Part shown: positions 1 through 7,057 of the stretch, piece by piece
Numbering within the stretch: position 1 is the stretch's first letter
Layout: every line of letters starts with the position of its first letter
Assembly: GCA_937858775.1 (NCBI GenBank)
Contig: CALLYX010000023.1
Coordinates: 1 to 10,374, forward strand
Length of the DNA stretch: 10,374 nucleotides
Source of the DNA: an uncultured bacterium
Lineage (GTDB): Bacteria; Auribacterota; Tritonobacteria; UBA1439
Direction: 5' to 3'
The notes under the pieces: generated by a model
The model's input: only the letters and a program-made list of their open reading frames with translations
The model's database searches: none
Told to the model about the DNA's origin: nothing
Made by a program: the position numbers and the translations under genes

Positions 1-1660
1 AGATATCGTCCGCCTGCCCGATGTAGTAGAACCACCCACCGCCGATAGACGAGCGCGGAACCGCGATGTGGAGATCAGTTATCTCTCCGATTTCCAGCGC
101 GTCATGACACGGCGTCTCCGTGGGCGTTTGAGTCGGCGTAGGCGTGGCCGTCGGCGTCTCCGTGGGCGTCGGGGTATCATTCTGCGTCACGTCGAACTGG
201 CCGGTGGTGCCGTACGAACCGTTCCCCGAAAGCGGGGTGGGCTGAATGCGGAATCGCACATCCGTCGCACCGGAGGGGAGGTCCGCGGCGGAATCCCAGT
301 CGTAGGTGTGAGCCTCGCCGCCGATCCCGGCCGAGAGATTCACGCTCCCGTCGCCGCCTGGTCCCATAGTGGCGTCGTAATAGTTGACGCCGTCCGTGCT
401 GTACTTGAATGACGCCCCCTGCGCGTTCTCCGCCGTCCAGTTGAAGAGACGGTATGAGATGAGTATGTTCCCGCTTGACGGGCTCAGGGGCGTGTCCAAC
501 TCCGCCGACATGTTCCCCTTCCTAACCGCCGCCCCGAGGCTGAAGATCCTGTAGGGCGCGGGGGACCGGCCGGAGCGCAGAATGAAGTAGCTCTCGCCGA
601 GCCGGACGGCGTCGAAACCGTAATTCCTGCTTTCATTCCAGCTGCCCGGGGTCGAATTGATTGTACCGATCGTGTTTATCGGATCCTCGCGCAACATCCA
701 GTTGATGCCGTCCGTGGAGTAGTGCGAGAGGATATTCTCAAACCCCTTGCCGGTCCACAGCATATAGCCCTGGGACTCCCCGTTTACGAACACCTCCTCC
801 AGCGCGTCCATGTGAAGCCCTCGGGGGTCAGCGCCGGAGAAGGTGATGATGGCGCTCACCTCAGGCGTCGGGGAGGGGGTGGGGGGAGGATACAGCGTCG
901 GTACGGCTGTCGCCCAGCGGTCTTCCGATTCCTGGTCCCACGCGTACAGCTTCCAGTCCAGGCCGTTGTGCGAGATGTACATCTCGAAACAACCCGGGTC
1001 GCCGCCGTCATTTTTGGCGCCCAAGTAGAAGACATAGCGGTTGTTCATCGGGTTCGACGTGTCGAGCGTGTCCGGTTTCTCCGGTCGGTACAGGACGTCC
1101 GGCTTGACCATGTTCACGCTGCCGACCGGCGCGGAGGCCTTGTAGTGCGGCGGACAGTATTCGTACTGGTTGGCGGCCGTCCAGTTGAGGCCGTCGGGGG
1201 ATTCGGCGTACTGAAAATGATTGTTCGCCCCGTAAGCCGAAAACCACATTTTATACTTGATGTCCGAGGCACCGCCCATCGTCTCCGACGTGGGGAAACA
1301 GTCCTTGTTGAAGGCCACGGCGTGGTGGCCGACGTCCCACATCCTGGATAAGCCCGCAATCGGCGTGGGGGTGCCCCATGTCTGACCGTCCGCCGAATAG
1401 GCGATCCAGTAGGTGTAGGGTGTCGGGGCGCTGGGTATCTGGTATTCGTGAATACTCACGAATTGCGTGCCGTCCCAGACTGTCCTGCTCTCGTAGTGCC
1501 TGTCCGCGCCCGAGATGGCTGGCGTTTCGGACGGGTTCCAGTCCGTGTACGTGAAATCCGTCCACGGCGGCGGTGTGGGCGTCGGGGTCTGAGAAGCGCA
1601 AGGAACGGCTAGGGCGAAGAGGAAGAGGGTGGAGAGCGGGCGAAGGAGGCGCGGTTTCAT
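1..1660 (-). CDS. Secreted multidomain protein with sialidase/BNR-like repeats and Pro-Thr linkers, C-terminus off the window
   Basis: An unbroken reading frame of 553 codons starts at the ATG at 1660 and is still open at base 1, so the C-terminus is missing. The start is supported by an AAGGGGGGG Shine-Dalgarno-like run 4 nt upstream and a near-consensus promoter. Residues 1-24 form a signal peptide (basic MKPRLLR, hydrophobic core, probable cleavage CAS|Q), so the product is exported. A short Thr-Pro linker (25-32) follows, then motifs of the form Y-S-x-D-G-x-x-W near residues 88, 154, 228 and 314. These resemble degenerate Asp-boxes of sialidase or glycosidase-like five-bladed propellers. 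Further Pro-rich linkers lie at 254-266 and 496-517. Residues 410-490 look Ig/fibronectin-like, with one more Y-S-T-D-G motif at 420. No catalytic residues can be assigned. Known: such propellers bind or cleave glycans. Inferred: cell-surface or secreted glycan-binding role. It is divergent from the next gene. Confidence 0.85.
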   Translation of the reverse strand, partial: MKPRLLRPLSTLFLFALAVPCASQTPTPTPPPWTDFTYTDWNPSETPAISGADRHYESRTVWDGTQFVSIHEYQIPSAPTPYTYWIAYSADGQTWGTPTPIAGLSRMWDVGHHAVAFNKDCFPTSETMGGASDIKYKMWFSAYGANNHFQYAESPDGLNWTAANQYEYCPPHYKASAPVGSVNMVKPDVLYRPEKPDTLDTSNPMNNRYVFYLGAKNDGGDPGCFEMYISHNGLDWKLYAWDQESEDRWATAVPTLYPPPTPSPTPEVSAIITFSGADPRGLHMDALEEVFVNGESQGYMLWTGKGFENILSHYSTDGINWMLREDPINTIGTINSTPGSWNESRNYGFDAVRLGESYFILRSGRSPAPYRIFSLGAAVRKGNMSAELDTPLSPSSGNILISYRLFNWTAENAQGASFKYSTDGVNYYDATMGPGGDGSVNLSAGIGGEAHTYDWDSAADLPSGATDVRFRIQPTPLSGNGSYGTTGQFDVTQNDTPTPTETPTATPTPTQTPTETPCHDALEIGEITDLHIAVPRSSIGGGWFYYIGQADDI

Positions 1661-1684
1661 ATAACCCCCCCTTTTGTCACGCTA

Positions 1685-1712
1685 ATTTTAGCCGGCCGCG
1701 GCGCGCGGTCAA
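1685..1712 (-). promoter_or_regulatory. Sigma70-like promoter of the left-edge secreted protein gene
   Basis: On the minus strand TTGACC (1707-1712) is followed by a 16-bp GC-only spacer and TAAAAT (1685-1690). The start codon is at 1660, giving a leader of roughly 18 nt that holds the G-rich ribosome binding site. The boxes match 5/6 (-35) and 5/6 (-10) to the consensus and stand out in GC-rich surroundings. Confidence 0.7.
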
Positions 1713-1799
1713 CAGCAAATTTCAAATTATTTTCACCCCCCCCATGATCCCATGACAGACAAAACACCCCACCCCTGCACCGGGATCCCACGCCCCCCG

Positions 1800-1866
1800 C
1801 CGGCCGATCCGGATGCCGCCATCTCGTTCAAGACGGTTCGCGACGCGCGCGCCCCGGCCGATCCGG
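1800..1866. repeat. 13-bp direct repeat upstream of the divergent promoters
   Basis: CCGGCCGATCCGG occurs at 1800-1812 and again at 1854-1866, 54 bp apart start to start. The second copy ends 13 bp before the -35 box of the plus-strand gene. It could be a pair of regulator sites, but a short GC-rich repeat may also occur by chance. Confidence 0.4.
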
Positions 1867-1879
1867 CCCCAGACGGATA

Positions 1880-1909
1880 TTGACGCGCCTCGCGGGAAAC
1901 GAATACAAT
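1880..1909 (+). promoter_or_regulatory. Sigma70-like promoter of the Asp-box secreted protein gene
   Basis: TTGACG (1880-1885) and TACAAT (1904-1909) are separated by 18 bp. Both boxes are 5/6 matches to consensus, and an AT-rich stretch (TATATA at 1914) lies just downstream. The predicted transcript would start near 1916, with a leader of about 42 nt before the ATG at 1958. Confidence 0.75.
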
Positions 1910-1943
1910 TCGATATATAGACGCTCGGCGGGCTTCCGCTCCG

Positions 1944-1951
1944 AAAGGAGG
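1944..1951 (+). promoter_or_regulatory. Ribosome binding site that fixes the start at 1958
   Basis: AAAGGAGG sits 6 nt before the ATG at 1958. The frame is open further upstream to a TTG at 1880, but that TTG is the -35 hexamer itself, so it cannot be the start. The choice is also supported by a signal peptide beginning at 1958. Confidence 0.85.
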
Positions 1952-1957
1952 CCGATC

Positions 1958-4252
1958 ATGTCTGAACGGCGTTTGGCCGCAGCGGCGGCGCGTTTCGCCT
2001 CGGCTGCGTGGTTGCTCCTCGCTGCCCGGGCCTCGGGCCAGGAATGCGTCGAGTGGCGCCTCGATGACCCCCTCGATTTCGACCTCCACCACGTCATGAT
2101 AGGAATCGACGGCGCGTCCCTGGAGAAGAATCGCAGGATCGGCGACGAATGGGATGACGTGTCGCTCCCGTTGAATGCCCCCGATAGCAAGGTGTACGAC
2201 ATCGAGCAATTCTCCGACGGCTGTCTGTACGCGACGGGCGTCAGGCCCGTACCGGGCCCCTTCTTCGGGAATGTCTGCAAATCCTGCGACGGGGGCGCCA
2301 CGTGGAGCTGCGCGGAACTCACGGCCCCGCCGGACCGGCGGTGCACGAACGTGTCCCGCCTCTACCAGGCCTCGGACGGCGTCATCTACGCCGCGGGATA
2401 CGACGACTCGTCGACGCTCCAGAACTCGGGCGTTTGGCGCAGTTTCGACGACGGGGCGACATGGAGTCTCATGCATGCGCTTCCCGGGAAGGGATGCACG
2501 AGCATCGTGGAGGCGGCCGACGGCGCCATTCTCGCCTCCACCAGGAATTACGGCTCCGTCTGGCGCTGCGCCGATCCGGTCGGCGCCCCGGCAACCTGGG
2601 TCGAGGTGTTTCAGACCCCCTACATCCACTGGGGCGGCGCGCCGGCCACCTACCCGTCATACCCCCCCCCTGTGCTGCCGGCTTGCCTCTATCTCTTTAA
2701 CAACTACGGCGAGCATTGCGGCGGCTGGCCGTACACCTCATATCCCGACCCTTACCGCCCGGACAGGACGCAATCCCTCTTCCGGGCCGACGACGGGACG
2801 CTCTTTGTCTCCACCAACTCAGGCAGCGGGAGCATCTGGTCGGGCGCGACGGCTGTCCGGAATTTCGGGCACGTCTACCTGTCCGCCGACAACGGCCTTA
2901 CGTGGCAGGACAGCGGCTCGTGGAACCCGCCCCCGGCGGCCGACATGAACTACTGGGGGTACTGGAACGGGAGCGCGTGGGTACAGCACACGCACTGGGA
3001 CGGATCGCACGCCGCGGACCCGGTTCCGACGATGCAGTCGTTTCCGACGTGGGTGGACCGGATCTGGCAGGACCGCGCCGGCGCGATCTACGCGCTCACG
3101 TCGAGCGGCGACCCGCTGCGCTCATGGATGCTCGACCCGCGCCCCGACGGCATCGTGTTCGTCTACGACCGCGACGGGCAGACGTGGGACGCGCTGGGGA
3201 ACCTGCCGGGCACCGGCGCCTGGCCCGGCACGGACTCGTACAGCCAGTACAACGCGCTCTACTGCCACGACATAGCCGAGGACGAGATCTCCGGGGATCT
3301 CTATACCGTGACGAGCCCGCAGGCCCTCGTCATCCGCTCCTCGGACGGAGGGGTCACATGGGACTGGTTCACGTCCCCGCGGACGATCTTCGGGAAGCAG
3401 GCGAGCGGCGACTTTTACAGCATGGAGCTCACCTGCAACTCGTGCCTGTACGTGGGGTACCACGCGAACGGCGAGATCTACGCGTCGCGCGCGGGATACC
3501 ACGCGGACGGCTACCTGCAGAATGTCCACGGGTTCGGCCACTCCGGCCCTCTGACGCTTTTCGAGGAGACAACCTCGAGCGGCAGTCTCGGGACGATCAC
3601 CTACTGGATCTCCGGCGACGGCTCCGCCTGGTACTGGTGGAACGGCGCGGGGTGGACGCAGACGACGGTCCCGGCCGAGAGCAACCCGGCGACGGTAATC
3701 AACGCCCACATCGGGTCGTTCCCCTCCAACGGGAATTTCTTCTTCCGCGCCTTCCTGCATCCCGCGACCGTGAACGGCTGCCCCAAGACCCCGCACCTCC
3801 TCTCTGTGCGCGCCTGCGCGCAGAAGGCCCCGCCCACGCCCACGCCCACGCCCGCGTATACGCCAACGCCCGCCCCGACCCCCTGCTGGTGCGATGAGCC
3901 GGTGGTCGACGTGACCCCCCGCATGCTCTTCGCGGGCGACGTGTTCACCGTCTCGGTCTGCGTCCCAGTGGCCTTTCCAAAGCCGGTCGACGTTTACGTC
4001 GTGATAGTCACGCCGGACGGGCAGGAATGGTCCATCCTCGGCGACGGGACGGCGCGGATGGGCCGCTTCCCGCTCGCCCGCGGATACACGAACGAAGAAT
4101 GCTGGTGCGGACCGGTGCTGCGGCACACCGTCTGCGAAGGGGCGCTCCCCGGAGAGTACACGGTCTTCCTGGCCTTCATGCCGGCCGGGATGCCGCCGGA
4201 CGTCCGCAAGGTCCTGGGGATCGCTTGGGTGCACGCCGAGGTGTTTCCGTAG
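1958..4252 (+). CDS. Secreted Asp-box (BNR/sialidase-like) propeller protein with Pro-Thr linker and C-terminal Ig-like module
   Basis: This is a 764-residue exported protein. Residues 1-28 are a signal peptide (basic MSERR, Ala/Leu-rich core, probable cleavage ASG|Q). Four clear Asp-boxes (S-x-D-x-G-x-T-W) lie at 109-116, 162-169, 309-316 and 461-468. This motif marks turns in sialidase, Vps10 and plant-HCF136-type beta-propellers. Two copies of a W-N-G-x-x-W-x-Q ... S-F-P module lie near 332-362 and 558-588. A linker of alternating Pro and Thr (625-642) is followed by CWC at 643-645 and a C-terminal domain (to 764) rich in beta-strand pattern, with G-D, D-V-Y and P-G-E-Y-T-V motifs. Cysteines are frequent, which suggests disulfides outside the cytoplasm. 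Asp-boxes alone do not prove sialidase activity, and no catalytic Arg triad or Tyr/Glu pair was identified. A binding or structural role is equally possible. Confidence 0.9.
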   Translation: MSERRLAAAAARFASAAWLLLAARASGQECVEWRLDDPLDFDLHHVMIGIDGASLEKNRRIGDEWDDVSLPLNAPDSKVYDIEQFSDGCLYATGVRPVPGPFFGNVCKSCDGGATWSCAELTAPPDRRCTNVSRLYQASDGVIYAAGYDDSSTLQNSGVWRSFDDGATWSLMHALPGKGCTSIVEAADGAILASTRNYGSVWRCADPVGAPATWVEVFQTPYIHWGGAPATYPSYPPPVLPACLYLFNNYGEHCGGWPYTSYPDPYRPDRTQSLFRADDGTLFVSTNSGSGSIWSGATAVRNFGHVYLSADNGLTWQDSGSWNPPPAADMNYWGYWNGSAWVQHTHWDGSHAADPVPTMQSFPTWVDRIWQDRAGAIYALTSSGDPLRSWMLDPRPDGIVFVYDRDGQTWDALGNLPGTGAWPGTDSYSQYNALYCHDIAEDEISGDLYTVTSPQALVIRSSDGGVTWDWFTSPRTIFGKQASGDFYSMELTCNSCLYVGYHANGEIYASRAGYHADGYLQNVHGFGHSGPLTLFEETTSSGSLGTITYWISGDGSAWYWWNGAGWTQTTVPAESNPATVINAHIGSFPSNGNFFFRAFLHPATVNGCPKTPHLLSVRACAQKAPPTPTPTPAYTPTPAPTPCWCDEPVVDVTPRMLFAGDVFTVSVCVPVAFPKPVDVYVVIVTPDGQEWSILGDGTARMGRFPLARGYTNEECWCGPVLRHTVCEGALPGEYTVFLAFMPAGMPPDVRKVLGIAWVHAEVFP

Positions 4253-4273
4253 CCGAGGGCCCGGCGCCGCGAA

Positions 4274-4300
4274 GCGGGCCCGCCTCCCGGGCGGGCCCGC
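4274..4300. terminator. GC-rich hairpin between convergent genes, possible bidirectional terminator
   Basis: A perfect 11-bp inverted repeat (4274-4284 with 4290-4300) encloses a 5-nt loop, all G/C in the stem. It lies 21 bp after the stop of the plus-strand gene and 24 bp after that of the minus-strand gene. No T-run follows on either strand, so intrinsic termination would be non-canonical. It may instead act as a transcript 3'-end stabiliser. Confidence 0.6.
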
Positions 4301-4324
4301 GGATGGACGCGTTTCGAGACTGGG

Positions 4325-5971
4325 CTACGGCTTCGGCGCCAGCGTGAAGCTGTTCGAGATGATCACCGGCTGCGTCGGATCGATCCAATCCCAGGGATTC
4401 CTGTCCCTGTCCAGAAACGCCGCGGCAAAGGCCCACGTCAATGTGTCCCCGACCTTCGGCACGGTGAACACGAGCGACCCGAGCGCTATGTCTCCGTCGA
4501 GCGGGAATCGCACATTCTCGAACGCCTTGGGCGGGGCCTGGCCCTCGTAGGCCTCCGGCTGCAACTTGCCGTTGAAGACGTACAGCCAGCCCGAACTGGC
4601 CGTGACCTCCTCCACCGTCGCCGAACATGACCTCGACCACCCCGCGGGCGGCGACGGCGGGGGGGTGCACGGCGGATTTATCCTCGCCGCGAGATAGATA
4701 TCCAGCCGGTCGCCCCTATAGCCGTAGTCGTCCATGTACGCCTCCCAGGCGAGGACAACCTTGTCCCCCGGATGGTAGACGGTCTTGCCCTGGTTCGGCA
4801 GGACCTCGATCTCGACGTAGCGGACGTAGGGCGTGCCGGTCGGGGTCGGCGTGGGGGTAGGGGTGGGAGCCGAATCCACGGCGTATACGTTGCCGTCGCC
4901 GGCGCCGAAGAAGACCCTGCCGTCGGATGAGACGGCCGGCGAGGAGCGCACCGCCCCGCCCGCAAGATACGTCCAGACCGTCCGCCCGGAGGCGGCGTCC
5001 ACGATCCGGAACCTGCCGTCGTCGGATCCGTAGTAGATCCTCTCCGACAGGTCGAGGGCCGGGGACGTGAGCACCTCGCCGCCCGCCGCGAACACCCCCT
5101 GGAGGGCGCCCGCCGAATTGAGGGCGTAGACCGTCCGGAACGAGGCCGCGTAGATCTCCCGGCCTCCCCCGCCTATCGCGGGACAGGTGCGGACATTCCC
5201 CTCCGCGCGGAACGACCATCTCATCGCCCCGTTCGAGGAGAGCCGGTACAGATGGAGATCGTCCGAGCCGATGAATACGCTTCCGTCCGGCCCGATGGAC
5301 GGCGAGGAATAGACCGCCCCGCCGGTCAGGAAGGACCACTCCAGGAAGCCGTTGGATCGGATACAGTACAGCCGGTCGTCGCGGGACCCGAACGCCGCCC
5401 TCCCGTCCGCGCCGATGGCCGGCGAGGAGCGCACCTGGTCCGCCGCCGCGTACGTCCACTTGAGCGCCCCCCCCGACTCCAGCGCGTACATCCGCGCGTC
5501 GTCCGAGCCGAAGAAGATATCCTCGTCCGGCCCGAGCGCCGGGGAAGACCAGACCGGCCCCCCGGCGGCGAACGACCAGCTCAACGAGCCGTCCGCGCCG
5601 AGCGCGTAGAACACCGCATCCCGCGAACCGGCGTATACAGCCCCGCCGGCGCCGACGGCGGGCGAGGAGGACACGGCGGCGGCCGTGCAATACGACCAGC
5701 GCAGCGAACCGTCCGGCCCGAGCGCGTAGATCCGGCAGTCGTCCGAGCCGACGTAGACGCCCCCCGCGCCATCCACCGCGGGGGAAGCCGCCACGGCGCC
5801 CCCCGTCGCGTAAGACCATTGAAACCGCGGTATCACCGGCCCCGGATAGGGGGAGACGCCCGTGCGGGCCGCGTCGCGGTGGAAGATCGGCCACGCGGGC
5901 TGCCCGGCGGCCGGACCGCAGGAAGAGACCGCCGCGGCGGCAAGGAAGGACATGATGCGTTTCGGTTTCAT
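4325..5971 (-). CDS. Secreted or lipid-anchored PQQ-like (BamB/quinoprotein-type) beta-propeller protein with C-terminal module
   Basis: This is a 548-residue protein. The ATG at 5971 is chosen because GGGAGG lies 5 nt upstream and a signal sequence starts there; the frame is open to 6034. The leader MKPKRIM plus hydrophobic core ends in A-V-S-S-C18, which fits a lipobox (V-S-S-C), so it may be a lipoprotein. Cleavage near AAG|Q24 by signal peptidase I is the alternative. Residues 50-367 hold eight repeats of about 40 residues, each with W-S-(Y/F) start, S-S-P-A-(V/I) and (Y/F)-G-S-x-D cores. Trp recurs at 52, 92, 132, 172, 212 and 252, and again at 333. This is the PQQ-type eight-bladed propeller seen in BamB and quinoprotein dehydrogenases. 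A Thr-Pro linker (369-380) and a C-terminal beta-rich domain (383-548) follow. PQQ ligands of the dehydrogenases are not evident, so a scaffold or binding function is more likely than an enzyme. Confidence 0.9.
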   Translation of the reverse strand: MKPKRIMSFLAAAAVSSCGPAAGQPAWPIFHRDAARTGVSPYPGPVIPRFQWSYATGGAVAASPAVDGAGGVYVGSDDCRIYALGPDGSLRWSYCTAAAVSSSPAVGAGGAVYAGSRDAVFYALGADGSLSWSFAAGGPVWSSPALGPDEDIFFGSDDARMYALESGGALKWTYAAADQVRSSPAIGADGRAAFGSRDDRLYCIRSNGFLEWSFLTGGAVYSSPSIGPDGSVFIGSDDLHLYRLSSNGAMRWSFRAEGNVRTCPAIGGGGREIYAASFRTVYALNSAGALQGVFAAGGEVLTSPALDLSERIYYGSDDGRFRIVDAASGRTVWTYLAGGAVRSSPAVSSDGRVFFGAGDGNVYAVDSAPTPTPTPTPTGTPYVRYVEIEVLPNQGKTVYHPGDKVVLAWEAYMDDYGYRGDRLDIYLAARINPPCTPPPSPPAGWSRSCSATVEEVTASSGWLYVFNGKLQPEAYEGQAPPKAFENVRFPLDGDIALGSLVFTVPKVGDTLTWAFAAAFLDRDRNPWDWIDPTQPVIISNSFTLAPKP

Positions 5972-5976
5972 CCCGA

Positions 5977-5982
5977 CCTCCC
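5977..5982 (-). promoter_or_regulatory. Ribosome binding site that decides the start at 5971
   Basis: GGGAGG on the minus strand lies 5 nt before the ATG at 5971 and favours it over the upstream start at 6034, which would add a 21-residue Arg/Pro-rich extension in front of the signal peptide. Confidence 0.75.
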
Positions 5983-6000
5983 GGAGGGCGGCCCCTGCCG

Positions 6001-6017
6001 GCGCCGTATCACGGCGC
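6001..6017 (-). other. Short hairpin in the gap before the PQQ-propeller gene
   Basis: A 7-bp perfect inverted repeat (6001-6007 with 6011-6017) with a 3-nt loop lies 30 nt upstream of the start at 5971. No T-run follows on the minus strand. It may be the 3' structure of the preceding cyclase transcript or part of the leader. I see no convincing promoter in 5972-6092. Confidence 0.35.
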
Positions 6018-6092
6018 GGGCGGCGGGGAGACACGGATGCGCCCGCTGGAAACGGCGGCAGACAAAGGGGAAAGGCATGGCGAAAACCCGCC

Positions 6093-7004
6093 CTATTGGC
6101 TGGGGTTCTTTTCGATGCAGGTCACGACCTGGCCCCCCTTGAAGATGAAGATATCCCCCGTGGACTGGGAGACCGTGATCGCGACCGCCTTGGTGGCCGC
6201 GGTGATGGCCGCCGCGCTGTAGTGGCGCGAGCCGAGCCCCTGGGGGAGGGAGGTGGGGACCATCTGGGCGGAGATGTAGGCGCCGGCGGTCTCCACGACG
6301 CCGTTCGGCCGGATGATGAACGCCCCGTCGACCTGGGAGAGCTCCTTTATGGTCTCCTGCACCCCTGGATTGAGTATCTGGCGGCTCTCCTCCGCGTGTC
6401 CCTTGAACGGGTTGATGATCATCTGCTCGACATGCTTCATCACCTCGCGCGTGTCCCCGAGCACGAAGATCGTGCCGACCGAATGCCCCTCGCGCCCCTC
6501 GTTCGCGATGCCGATAGCGATGCGCATGAGTTGATCGAAGACGGTGTGGTCCACCTCCTGCGCGAAGTCGGCCATCTCGGGCGAGGCGAGGAGCGAGAAC
6601 TCCTTCCCCACGTCTATCACCGCGAGGACGTCGAGCTCCTCCTTCTCCTGGGTGCCCGAGAGGAAGACGATCCTGTCCTTCGGGCTTATGATCTTGCCCG
6701 AGACCGCCATGATGATGCTGACGGTGATCTGGGCTATGCGGGAGAGGTTGGCGGAGGGGAGCTGGAGGGCGTGCCCGAAAAGGTCCAGCCCGCGCGCCAC
6801 CAGCTCGGGATAGGCCGAAAAAAGGACGACCTTGTACGCCTGGGCGCACTCGCGGAGCGCCTTGAACTCTATCGGCACGTCCCCGAAGACGAAGAGCGCC
6901 TTCGCCTCGGTCTTGCGCGTGATGGATATGGCCGCCTTGACAAGCGCCGTGGTGATAGCGGCCGGCTTCGCCGCGTGTTTTTCCTTGGAACCGCGCCTTG
7001 CCAT
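6093..7004 (-). CDS. Diadenylate cyclase (DisA_N/DAC domain) with pyruvate-kinase-C-like N-terminal domain, DacZ/CdaZ-type architecture
   Basis: This 303-residue protein is predicted to make cyclic di-AMP from two ATP. The C-terminal half (about 150-300) is a DAC domain: D226-G227-A228 is the DGA motif, and G-L-G-S followed by R260-H261-Y262 is the position of the RHR motif, then S-A-A-A and an E/D-rich strand pattern ending in F-K-G-G. The N-terminal part (about 15-135) looks like an alpha/beta domain of the pyruvate kinase C-terminal type. This is the layout described for archaeal DacZ/CdaZ rather than for membrane CdaA or DNA-scanning DisA. There is no transmembrane segment and no helix-hairpin-helix domain, so it should be cytosolic. 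The start at 7004 has GGAGGAG 7 nt upstream; a longer frame to 7067 lacks such support. Unusual point: Tyr replaces the second Arg of RHR. The neighbours give no clue to its role. Confidence 0.88.
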   Translation of the reverse strand: MARRGSKEKHAAKPAAITTALVKAAISITRKTEAKALFVFGDVPIEFKALRECAQAYKVVLFSAYPELVARGLDLFGHALQLPSANLSRIAQITVSIIMAVSGKIISPKDRIVFLSGTQEKEELDVLAVIDVGKEFSLLASPEMADFAQEVDHTVFDQLMRIAIGIANEGREGHSVGTIFVLGDTREVMKHVEQMIINPFKGHAEESRQILNPGVQETIKELSQVDGAFIIRPNGVVETAGAYISAQMVPTSLPQGLGSRHYSAAAITAATKAVAITVSQSTGDIFIFKGGQVVTCIEKNPSQ

Positions 7005-7011
7005 GGAATAT

Positions 7012-7018
7012 CTCCTCC
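7012..7018 (-). promoter_or_regulatory. Ribosome binding site of the diadenylate cyclase gene
   Basis: GGAGGAG on the minus strand is 7 nt before the ATG at 7004. It fixes this start over an upstream in-frame one at 7067 that would add a 21-residue Gly/Arg-rich extension. Confidence 0.75.
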
Positions 7019-7039
7019 GTCGGTTGGCACAGCGTCCCG

Positions 7040-7057
7040 CGCCGCCGCCCGGCGGCG
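7040..7057. other. GC hairpin in the dnaJ-cyclase gap
   Basis: CGCCGCC at 7040-7046 pairs with GGCGGCG at 7051-7057 around a 4-nt loop. It lies in the 136-bp gap between the dnaJ stop (7141) and the cyclase start (7004). No T-run follows it on the minus strand, so it is not a standard terminator. A run of C (G on the minus strand) near 7075-7092 is the other notable feature of this gap. No -10 box was seen. Confidence 0.4.

Noticed and set aside
3822..3883. Short CCCACG tandem repeats as a possible CRISPR or minisatellite
   Set aside because: They encode the Pro-Thr linker in frame; the same codon pattern appears in the other two secreted protein genes. There are no spacers.
2716..4234. Overlapping long frames on both strands inside the Asp-box protein gene
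   Set aside because: They encode Arg-rich sequence without domains. The Asp-boxes, signal peptide and ribosome binding site all belong to the frame starting at 1958.
1958..4252. Annotation of the Asp-box protein as a sialidase
   Set aside because: Asp-boxes occur in many non-enzymatic propellers, and I could not find the Arg triad or the Tyr/Glu nucleophile pair.
4716..5894. Alternative minus-strand frame (392 codons) inside the PQQ-propeller gene
   Set aside because: It is the shifted frame of the 120-bp repeat, rich in Gly and Arg, and has no start signal.
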